A DNA stretch of 64,000 bases from Tribonema minus (taxonomy: Eukaryota; Sar; Xanthophyceae; Tribonematales; Tribonemataceae). The notes beneath the pieces were generated by a model that saw only the letters and a list, made by a program, of their open reading frames with translations, ran no database searches and had not been told where the DNA came from. Where the stretch lies: assembly GCA_017506865.1 (NCBI GenBank), contig JAFCMP010000124.1, positions 496,001 through 560,000 of the forward strand, in the 5' to 3' direction. Each line of letters begins with the position of its first letter. Position 1 is the stretch's first letter. The translations under genes and the position numbers were made by a program. Shown here piece after piece: positions 32,001 to 44,000 of the stretch.

Positions 32001-35000
32001 AAAGTGGGGGGTGGCACAACACGTTAATTTCAGCCTAACCCTTACCCCTTTACTCGGTCGCTGTGCTGCAGGCAGTGGGGTGCATGCGTCTGGTGATTGC
32101 ATACCCTTGTACTCATGGCAGATGCATGCAACTCCGTTCAGAAAGTAGGGGCAGTAACCAAGTTAGCTTTGCATTACCGTTAGGCTAGGGTCAGGGTGAG
32201 GGTTAGGGCTGGACAGCTGCCCTGCACATTGGAGTGACAAACGCAGTTTGGTGTTCATCCGCTGCTGACAGAAGGGTGTCCGGTTCAGCCAGCTTGAGGT
32301 CCTGCTATTCGCGACATCAGAGATGGCCCAAGAGCTTCCACGCTAGCTGGCGATAACACTGACCTTCATCTTGAGCACTGCTGCATTGGAAGAAAGGCAT
32401 GCAGCGGCGCGGCGGTGCAGCAGCGGCAGAGGCACGGCGTCGGCAAATGCAACCCCGAACGTTTCATCACATGCTGTGTGCAACAGACAGTGAAAAACTT
32501 CCCATATGTGGGGCAGTGTCCCTGCAGAATGTGGGCTGAGAGCTATAACAGTATACCTACCTACCTGTTCATCTGCACGCAGGCTGCAGGTGGACAGCGA
32601 GATGAGACCAAGGCACAGTTACTGTACGTGTGTGCCGTGTGAGCGCTGCCGTGGTTGAGCGCTGTTAAAAGTATACCTACCTGCTCATTTGCGCGCCCAG
32701 GCAACAGGCGCACGGCTCGAGGCGCACTGGCTGTACTTGTGCACTGTGCGAGCACTGCTGCAGGCGAGTGCTGTGACAAGTCTAATCACTTGCCTCTCTG
32801 CACGTGCACGCAGCAGGCGGACGGTGAGTTGGTGACATATGGCACGTTGAGCGCTGCTGCAGCTTAATGCTGCTACGCGCATACCTACCTACCTGTTTAC
32901 CTGCGTGCGTGCAGGCAGCAGGCGGACGGCGAGATGATGATCGAGGCGCAATGACTTACACACGTTGAGTGCTGCCGCAGCTGTGACACGTATACCTACC
33001 TACCCATTGATATGTGCGCGCAGGCGGCAGGACAGCGAGTTGGCAATCAACACGCAATAACTGTAGGTACGCATGCCACGTTGAGCGCTGCCGCAGCTGT
33101 GACACGTATACCTACCTGCCTGTTCATCTGCGCGCGCAGGCGCCAGGCGGACGGCGAGATGATGATTGAGGCGCAATGCCTTGTACACATGGCACGTTGA
33201 GGCGCTGCTGCAGCTGTGACACGTATACCTACCTACCTGTTCATCTGCGCGCGCAGGCGGCAGGCAGACGGCGAAATGATGATCGAAGTGCAATGACTGT
33301 ACACATGGCACGTTGAGTGCTGCCGCAGCTGTGACACGTATACCTACCTGCCTGTTCATCTGCGCGCGCAGGCACCAGGCGGACGGCGAGATGACGATCG
33401 ACACGCAATAACTGTACACCAGGCGGGTTGAGCACTGCTGCATTTGAGCACTGTCTTTCCAACTATGGGTGTTGGTTTCAAATTGTCGCTGCCGTTTCTG
33501 CAGAAACAATGGGAACTCCCCCAACCTCAACACTAAATTCACAAACTTCAACATTTTTTGACACGTATACCTACATACCCATTCATCTGCGCGCAGGCGG
33601 CAGGCGGACGGCGAGATGATGATTGAGGCGCAGTGGCTGTACACGTGGCACGACGTGCCGGTGGAGGTGTACGAGCGGCACGGCATGCACGGCAGGCAGA
33701 ACCGGGAGCCGCACGAGGTGTTTGAGACGGACCACGTGGACGAGGTGGGCGTGACCTTTCGTCTGAAAGAAGCATTTCACAGACCGATTACTGAGAGCGC
33801 ATACCAAGACTAGAATCGCAACTTGTGCATGTGTGTTTGCTAGAAGTACGAGCGCCACAGCATGCACGGCAGGCAGAACCGGGAGCCGCACGAGGTGTTT
33901 GAGACGGACCACATGGACGAGGTGGGCGTGACCTTTCGCATTGAAAGAAGCATTGTTACAGACCAATTACTGAGAGAGTTTGGCAAGACGCGCAGATGGT
34001 AGTCAAACATGAGGATAGGGTTAAGGTGAGCATAAAAACGTTGAGCTAGATGTAGGAAACCTAACTTTAAGGGATGGGAAGAGGGGAGGGGTAGGCAGGG
34101 GACCTCTTCCTGACAGAGGGGCTTGACCAACGTGAGACCCGAGAAGACACGAAACTCCTCGCGGCTAGTGCCTGTGCTGCTAGAAGAAGGGATCATTGAG
34201 AAGCAGGGGGCAAAACATGAACAGCACGCCAGCCCAGCAGACCGCAACCTGAACATGAGCTGTCAATCACCACGTGCTTCCATTGACATCATCTTAATCA
34301 GGATGCTGCACAGGGCGTTTGCGGCAGATCACGGTGATGAGGTGAGCAGCGCTGCCACCTAAGTGCTCGCTGCCACACTTCACAGATGAGCGTGGAGTGC
34401 ATTTGAGCGGCGCCTGGACTGCAACTGCCCCGCTGCCCCCGCATTGCTGCTCGCTGCCCTACACCTGCGGATGAGCGCAGAGCGCACCGAGCGGCGCCTC
34501 AACTTCAACTGCAGCATTGACCCAACGGTACGCTGCCTCGCACCGCTGACTACTGTGGAGTGCATCGAGCGGCAACTCAACTTCAATTGCAACTGCAACG
34601 TGCCGCTGCTTTGCTGCTCGCTGCTACAGATGAGCGCGGAGTGCATCGAGCGCCACGTCAACTCCCACCAGCAACAGTGGCGCGCCCCTGTCTGTGTTGT
34701 TGCTCGCTGCCACAACCGCGCAGATGAGCACACTGGAGTGCGTCGAGCGGCACCTCAAACTTCAACTGTAATCGGTGACGCGCCGCCGCTCCTTTTGCTG
34801 CTCGCTGCCGCAGATGAGCGCGGAGTGCATCGAGCGCCACCACGACGTCCTCTCTCAGTCCGCGTTCCTGCGCTGGAAGGCCGAGCAGCCGCACACCGCT
34901 TGACTTCAACTGTAATCGGTGACGCGCCGTCACTTTGCTGGTCGCTGCCGCAGATGAGCGCGGAGTGCATTGAGCGCCACCTCGACGTCCTCTCCCACGC

Positions 35001-38000
35001 CGCGTTCCTGCGCTGGAAGGTGCAGCAGCCGGACACCGGCGGCGGCGGCGGCGACAGCATCGACGACTACTTCAACAGCGACAACGCGTACTGCCCGAAG
35101 GAGGACGCGGGGGAGGGGGGCGCGGATGCGTGCGGCGTCGTGCGCTTCTGCCGCCGCCTCTATTCCATCGTGCACAAGACGTTCCGCGACGTGCCCGGCC
35201 CGGCGCAGCGGCTGCAGGTGCGCAGCGCAGGAATTGAACCCGTGTTGAAGGCCTTGTCAGCCCCACAAGTGATTAGCTTAAGACTACTCAGCTGTCAGAG
35301 TTACCTATCGTGCACAAGACGTTTCGCGACGTGCACGCCCCGGCGCAGCGGTTGCAGGTGCGCAGCGCCGCGTGAGTATGAGCTGCGCTGGGGAGAGTGC
35401 GATTCCGTGCATGTCGCTTGCGAGCCCTCTCACCGCTCATCACTGACGGCACGCCAACCCTAACCCTAACCTTAACCCTAAACCCAACCGTTCGCGCCCC
35501 GGCGCAGCGGCTGCAGGTGCGCGCGCCGCACGCCTGCGAGCCGTGCTGAAAACTGCTGTCGTGGCGTCCGCGAGCCATCACGCTGGTCATCGACAGCTAC
35601 GAACCCTAACCCTAACCCTAACCTGAGAGGCTGTACTCCAGCGTTCCGTGACGTCCACGGCCTGGCGCAGCGGCTGCAGGTGACTCAATCGAAGAGAGTA
35701 AGACTGCAGAGATCTACCTTGACGACCAGTAGAGAGGCAAACCAGTGTGCTCTGGTCAGCCAGCAGTTCTTACACGTTTGAAGCGTGCACGAATCCATGC
35801 AGCGCAGTCCTCCATGACCTTGAAGGCTGTGTGTGTTCTGGCATTCTGGCAAATTCTGCTGCTTCACCTTGTATGTGGGTTTCACCAGTTTTATTACACG
35901 TTTTAGACGTGTTTCACAAGACGTGCCTTACGTGGCAGTTACTGCCATCATATGACGATAACGTTTCTACCTTGTGTGTTAAATGTAACGCTCACTGTCG
36001 TTTGCCCCAGCGGCCACGGTGTGGTGGTGCCTCCCAGCCTCTTCTGCTGCCTTGACTACTGTGCACCACTGCATTTCCAACTGTGCGCTTAAAGTTTTGT
36101 GCAAACTGCTGCGACGTTCCCGCAGCGCGCACGCCTCTACAGCAAGCGCCACAAGCTCGTGCCGCTGGGCCTTGATGCGATGCACACGCGAGGCAGCGGC
36201 GGCAGCGGCGGCGGCAGCAACGGCAAGCGGGAGCGCGAATACAACGCGCTCATGCGGCGGCTGCAGCTGTCGTCCGCGCCGGCAAAGCTGCCGTGTCGCG
36301 AGATGGAGGCGGTGCGTGCACGTCACCGCTTGTAGTTGAATGTTGAAGTAAGCAGTGACCGCGACCTCATGCGGCGGCTGCAGCTGTCGTCCGCGCCGGC
36401 GAAGCTGCCGTGTCGCGAGATGGAGGCGGTGCGTGCACGTCACCAGTGGTAGTTGAACGTTGAATCATGCAGTGAGGCCAAGCACGGTGCCCTCATGCTG
36501 CGGCCACAGCTGTCGTCAGCGCCGTTGCAGCTGCCCTGTCGAGGCACAGGACGCGGTGCATGCGTGCCACCGTGCTCTACAGTTTGTATTGAAGTTGCAT
36601 GTTTGCAGCTTTATGTAGAAGCAGCCGTCGTTGTCCCGGAGAAGCTGCCGCGCAGGTGCTGTGTGAGATATGTCATATCTGCACTTCAAGTTGAAGATGC
36701 ACAAGGCAAGAAGCCCTAGAGTGATCACGTGATGTCTAGCTCCGCTTATTTTAACGTCTCCCACGGCCTATCATGTGCTGGCGCAAGCGTGCGCTGCGAG
36801 TGTCAGGCAGCTGTGTGACGTTATCCCGATCTACTTAGTAGCAGAAACCCTCATCGCAACCCTCACCTGGTCCTAGCCCTAAGAGCAGACACTGCGGTGG
36901 CACGGAGGCTTTCAAGTCCATGAGATCCTGTCGTCCCTAAGTCGCGCGTCTGCTGCTGGCAAACCACTTACTTACCTACCTCTGGTGCAAAACCTGAGGC
37001 TTTCAAGAACACCCCGACGCTCAGCCTTACCTTAAGACTGTTTGTTTGGCTGTGCTTATTTTTTCAGCTCTGCCGTTCGAGGCGTGTGTTGCTGTGGTGC
37101 TCGTGCATCGTCATGCTTGCTGGCGGAGCGGAGCAAAGGAGCGCTTGTATGCCGGCAGTTACAGCACTTACACACGTGCTGACGTTTGCCGGTAACGTAC
37201 GCTTCATGCTAGTGATTTGTGAATGCATTCACCAGTACGTAGCAGCGCAAAGGCTGCCTGTGATTGCGGCGCATGAATGCGCACGTCACCCCTCGTGAAT
37301 ATTCATCCGTACTTCAACCCATAACCACAACTTCAACCTCATCTCAATCCTTGTTCTGCTGTCATCAACTTTTCGTCACTGCTGCGTCTCTGCTGCTGCA
37401 GGCAGAAGTGGAGGCGTTCATTCGCGATGCGCTGAATACGGTGAGCGTCACGTGCAAGCAACTCACATCAATGACGACCATAATCATGTCATTCATGTGT
37501 ATGCGAGAAAAATTCAAAAGTGTGGGACGGTTTCTGGGTTGGTTCTTACCAGCAGGTCACTGGTGGCATGCTGTAAAGATATTGTGAGGTCGGTTGTTCA
37601 TACTTTGAAGTATCAACTATTATTGGACACTCTTTCTAGTACAAACCCAAGCTTTTTTGTCAGGCGATTTGTGCCGGGGCTGTGCGCGTCTGGCGCTTGT
37701 GCAGCTCATTCGCATGCGCATGGAGCATGGACACGCTAACAGCAAAAGAATAGCAGCAAGAGTATTATCAGCAGTGGCAAACCAAGCATCCACAGTGTGC
37801 CTTGCACACACACCCGCACGCGCGTTCTCCCCAAAGCACAAGTGTCAAATGCTTGACATGTATACTCTCTTGACTTGTCTTAATTTATCAGGTGTCCTGT
37901 GCATCCCAGGGTTTACTCCTGTGCAGGCAGCCAAATTTTACGTTTCGAAAGTCTATACTTCGGAATACATGCATGCCAGGAGGCGAATAGTGACTGGATG

Positions 38001-41000
38001 CACTATTGTTCACTCGAGCTGCACCTCTTAGGCTCCGTCCATCGCGTACATAACCTATACTCCGTGTCTTTGTTGTGTCTTCCCACCTGACATGTACGAC
38101 AAATCCACACATTTCTAAGGTTAGGGTAACCATTAGGGGTAGGGCCTCCCCCTTCTGAAACGCCTGGGCCACCTGTCCCCTCCCCCCCCCCCCCCCCCCC
38201 CCCCCCTCGACTTTGCGCAATTCGTAGTACGTTGCCCAATGCAGCGCAACAATTGCGTGCCGCAACGCGCAAGCAGCGTCACTCGTGGACCTAATGGAGC
38301 CTCCACCTTGACCATTGATTCATTATTCAGACGCGCGCAGGGTCCAAAGCGTGCAGGGCTGCTGCGTCGAGCCTCGCTGCGTTGGATGCTGCTGCTCTGA
38401 GCACTGGGAGCTGATGCAGCACCGAGCGCCGAGCGCTACTGCACATTTTGGAAATCTGCTGCTCTGAGCACTGCTGCACCGGTGACGCTCCCGTCGTCGC
38501 GCGCGGTGCCACACGTCATGGCGGAGACGCATAAGCGCGAGAGGACCATTCCTCAAAGCCGACGAGACGCGCCACATCAGCTCCCACGAGTGCGGCCTGC
38601 GTGCGCTGCGCAAAAGTATTTTCGCAGTAGAGCTGCTGCTGCATGTCCATCAGCAACGCTCAGCACATTTTCGGCGTTAGTGTTGCGCGCTGCTGCATGT
38701 TGCTTCAAGTTGCCGAGCGCTGCTGCTGCGCTGACCGCCGCTGCACGCGCGCGCGCGCGTCGCCGCGCGCAGGGCGGGCCGAACGTGCTCTTCGTGAAGT
38801 GCTGCGCACTGCTGCAACCAAATATAAATCTTGTCGTGTATTTTTCACAACAACAAAGGAAAGGAAACAACAAAAAAAGAAGTACAGACATCCATGAAAA
38901 CCCCTTCTTTGATAACCCAACTTTCTATTGCAGCAGTAATAAATTAATTTTTTTAAATGAATGATGATGACAAATCAAAATTATTCTGTGTTTTGAAACT
39001 GCTGAGCGCTGCTGCTGCGCGCGTAGGGCGGGCCGAACGTTCTCTTCATCAGCGGCGTTCCAGGATCGGGCAAGACGGCCACCATTTATTATGCAGTACT
39101 TTAAAAGTTGTTATGTATCATAAACAATGATGATGAGAAATCAAAATTATTCTGCATTGTGAAACTGCTGAGCGCTGCTGCTTTGCGCGCAGGGCGGGCC
39201 GAACGTTCTCTTCATCAGCGGCGTCCCGGGAACGGGCAAGACGGCCACCGTGCACAGGGTGGTGAGCGATCTGCTGGTGCAGCACGCGAGGGGGGGCGCG
39301 GGGGAAGGGGGGGGGGCGCAGGGCCCCCCGTCCCCCCCTTCCGCTTTGTGGAGATCAACGGCATGAAGCTCAGCGATCCGCTCCAGGTGCCGTAGGGTCA
39401 ACCCTAACCCTAACCCTAACCCTAACCGTAGGGTTAACCCTAACCCTAACCCTTGCATGCAGCTCTCATTTGTTTGAAGCAAGAAACTTGGCGTGGAGGT
39501 GAGTTAGTTGCATCCGGCATACTTCAAGTAGGGGCAGACGGTATGCAACTTCACTTTACCTCCACAACTTCAACCTTCGTGACGAGCTGGGCCAAGTTTT
39601 TTGAAATTTCTCACTGATGGTTGTGCGATTTTTGTACGTAAGACTACAACATACTACATACGGTATCTGAAGATTTCTGGCTGCAAGAATAGCGCGCCGT
39701 TCCATCATGGGCCTCGAGGCGCTGCCGCTGGGGATAGTTGCGCGTATAATATATGATGGTATAATGTATGAGAGTTGCGCGTAGCGGGGGGGTGCAATAT
39801 GGTGCATGAGTTCATCACTGGTGCGGGTGCTTGATGTAGCAGAAGAAATGGCGCAACGGCATGATTTCCTGTCGCCTGGTGTGTCTTGTGTGTTTTGTCT
39901 TGATGGCGCACGAACGCTCCGCTTGTACAATGCGAGTCTTGACTCCTGGAGGTCTGAGTCGCAAAAGTCTTGGCGAGTCGCGGTCACGAGCGCCCCTCCC
40001 TCCCAGAGTGCTATTTTGGACTCTTGGGATTGCTGCGTCTCCAAGAGTCAAGGCTCACTGGTTACACTCGCGAACGTCTGGGACGCTCAGTTTGCAAGCC
40101 CTAAGACTCGAGTCGTCAAGTATTCAGTCGTGTAGATTACACTTACCAGCGCCGTGTCTGTATGTGTCCCCCGACCAGGTGTACACGCAGCTGTGGGAGG
40201 GCATCTCGGGCGACCGGTGGGCACACAAAACAGCGCTCACGCACCTTGAGGCAAGTCACCACCGTCACTTGTGTGCGCTGCCGCACCAACAGGGCGGGGC
40301 TGGGCTCATACATACCGTTTTGCCCAAAAGGTGGCGGCGCAAGTTAGAGTGTGACCATCCAGATAAACAGTTGTAACTGCGCATGCTCAGCACTTGGTTT
40401 GTTTTTGAGATGTCTGCGGTCGCTCCGGCAATGTTGAAGTGCACTTCAACTCAAAGGCGAGGTTGGGCTGCTGCCCGTAAACCAAGATCTCTGCCACAGC
40501 ACAAGCCAAGGACGCACACGCAAAGCGTTGAAGTAAAATGTCGCCAGCTCTGGTGCCCACTGTGGTGCCCTGCCTCCTGTATATCCAACTCAGCCGAAGC
40601 GGCCCCACTGTGCAAGGCGCCTTCGTGCAGTGCGGCGCATGGCAATGCTCAGTACTTTCATTTACGCGTTTGCGCACAGCGCATGGCGATGCTGAGCGCT
40701 TTCCGTCTTCCGAATCAGTCATTTTTACGGCGCTCCTCTGCGTGCTCCACAGAACTACTTCAACGTGCGCAGCGCTAAGGCGGGCGGCACGTCAACCTCA
40801 ACTTCAACTGCTCCGATCGTGCTGCTACTGGACGAAGTGGACTCGCTGGCAACGCGGCAGCAGGTGCTGCATGCGCTGTTCAACTGGCCGCCTAAGAGGT
40901 ACGCGCACCGCACCACGATATATACATACTGTAGCAGGTGCTGCACGCGCTGTTCAGCGGCGACCACGGTTATTGGTGGAAGGCACTTGCGGCTAACCAT

Positions 41001-44000
41001 CCCTTGTCACCTAGAGCTCTACGATCTTTTGAATCGTTTCCTAAAAAACTGGCCGCCTCAGAGGTACTGTGTTCCGCACCGCGATACGTACATACTGTAG
41101 CAGGTGCTGCACGGCTGTTCAACTGGCCGCCTCAGAGGTACGCGTTCCACACCACGATTCATACATACTGTAGCAGGTGCCGCAAGCGCTGTTCAACTGG
41201 CCGCCTCAGAGGTACGTGTTCCGCACCACGATACGTACACACTGCAACAGGTGCTGCACGGCTGTTCAACTGGCCGCCTCAGAGGTATGTGTTCCGCACC
41301 ACGATACGTACATACTGTAGCAGGTGCTGCACGGCTGTTCAACTGGCCGCCTCAGAGGTACGCGTTCCGCACCACAATTCATACATACTGGCCGCCTCAG
41401 AGGTACGCGTTCCGCACCACGATTCATACATACTGTAGCAGGTGCCGCATGCGTTGTTCAAGTGGCCGCCTCAGAGGTACGTGTTCCGCACTGTAGCAGG
41501 TGCTGCACGCGTTGTTCAAGTGGCAGCCTCAGAGTTACGCGTGCCGCACCACAATACATACATACTGTAGTGCCTGTTCTTGATCGAACAACTGTAATCA
41601 AAGAGCTGCGGCACCGCCGAGCGCGATGCGTACAACACGCTTGCTGGCGAGTGACGTAGCAAGAGGCGCTGCACGCTGTCAACTGGCCGCCTCAGAGGTA
41701 CTGGCGTGGTTCCGCAATTCAAACCTGGTGCGTTTGTCAGGCCAATACAATTTCTTATCATATGTAGACATACTGCACTGATCTCCAGCATACCATAGAG
41801 TTGTGAACAATTAAAGTCTTAAAATATTGCATACCCACCAGCACAAAAATGCATGCTCGGCGCTGCTTCCATATGCCATGACCGTGCAACAGCGTCACTA
41901 GAAGTATTTGGTTTAGTGGGTCGCAGTTTTTGCACCTTGCAGTCAGAAGGGGCTGAGATTACCCACTATGGAAGACCTGAAGATTCTTCAATCACGCGGG
42001 CCCGGCACAGGCCCTAGCCGGGGTGACAGCCACTGCCAACACCGCAAGAAGGCGTGATGCTGCCTGCTAGGTTTAGGATTAGGCTTAGTGCGCTTTTTCG
42101 TCACATAAGCGTCTTGCTTGTCCCCACAGGGTTTGCATCGGCTGCAGCGGCGCACCTGATTATCATGGCCATCGTCAACAACTCGCTGAATCTGACTCTG
42201 GAAGATTCAAAGGGAGTCTGAGTCGGAAAATGTCGCATCGGCTGCAGCGGCGCACACGGCTGTCATCACCATCGTTAGTGAACTGAATCTGACTCTGTAC
42301 GTGAACGGGAACACGAGTCTGATTCTGGATCTGTTGCGTTTGTTCGTCTGCAGCGGCGGGCGCCTGGTGATCATCGCCATCGCCAACACGCCGAACCTGA
42401 CTCTGAACGTGAACGGGTACATGAGTCACCATTGTCCGTCCAATTCTGATGCGAACCTTCATGGGTTTTCTTCACAAATTGTTTCGTTCGTCTGCAGCGG
42501 CGGGCAGCTGGTGATCATCGCCATCGCCAACACGCTGAATCTGACTCTGAGTCTGACTGGAAATATGAGTCTGAGTCTGGATCTGTTGCGTTTGTCTGCA
42601 GCGGCGGGCGGCTGGTGATCATCGCCATCGCCAACACGCTGAATCTGACTGATAGATACGTACCCCTCATCCAGAGCCGCGTGCGGACGCGCCGCCTGCC
42701 GTTCAGGCCGTACACGCGCCAAGAGGTACGTTGAAGTTTGTACTTCAAGAAGTACGTACAAGCCACACCTGCACTCACCCTTTATTTGCAATGTTTATGG
42801 TGTTTCTACAGGCATTGCACGTGCACGGACACCGCAGATCAAGCTGACTTGCACGCACCGTTGCATGCTTGACGTGCAGTCGGGCATGCCTATGCTTTTC
42901 TGTCAACTCATCATGACCAGTGCACGTCTTGAGAGCAAGAACCTACCTGAGGCACAAAGCAGCGAGTGTAGTGGGTGCGCGCGAGATGCCATCTGCTGCT
43001 CGCGGCTTGCGGGCCCGCACAGTTTTCTGGGTGCGGTGGGCTAGTTTGCGGCCAAGGTGCAGTGTTTGCGCTGCACAACAGCGGGTAGCCGTGGGGCAGG
43101 CTCTATGAGGCAAGCATGAGTTGTCCAGCATGAGTTGGCCAGCATGTCCCTTGGCAACGCTCAACCGGGGGCAGTGACGCGCGCAGCATTAGCTCATGCT
43201 GAACCCGCATGAAACGTGGACAGGTCGTGTTTTTGCAAGCGCGTGCCGTGCTCGTCGTGATGATGTAGCGTGAACTGCATGCAGGGTGAGAGATGTATAC
43301 GACCAATGGTTGCTTCAGCGTGCACAGACGCATGTCAAGCAGGAGAAAAGCGCTATCGCAGGCGCTATGCGCTGCTGATTTGATGCGTGAGCTGTCGCAT
43401 GCCAGCACACGCGCGCAGTAACTGTATGTACTACTTGGGGTTATAGGCCTTACCCAACCACTGACCCTATATCTAACCTTCATACCCCTGATGCTCCCTG
43501 ACTGCGCCAGCGCTGCAAGTTTGCATGAAGCATGAGCTGTGCATGTACACCACAGTGCACAAGTAGATCAAAGAATAACTGCTCGAATCCGGAGCAGGTT
43601 CAGTGTGTGTACCCTTTTCATGCCGTTTTTTTTGTGAATGTATTCACTTTTTTATGCCAGTTCAAGCGATTGGGGGCGTATTGTCGCATTCGACCACATG
43701 GTTCACCCCTCGTATATTACAGACTTCCGTGAATTGCTTTGAGTTTCAACCGTGCGCTCGTACTATGGACTTATATCTAAAAGGCCCCAAGGGAGGTCGG
43801 GTGTTCTTTGCAATTGTGAAGTTTGCTTCTACGCAGCCTAGTCTGTACTGCGCCCTACCAGCTTGAGCCCAGTCTGCACCGCGTCCTAAGAGCTGGGACA
43901 CCGACGCTGTTCTGCGGCGAAGGGCTTCTCGCTTTCTTACTGGGTGACACGCCTGTTGAGCGTTGTGGCCACTGCGCTTAGGGTTAGAGTTAGGGTTCAG

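Noticed and set aside
40919-41705. CRISPR-like array of regular repeats
   Set aside because: The repeats are copies of an ORC1 exon end and donor, the spacers are not unique, and the host is a eukaryote.
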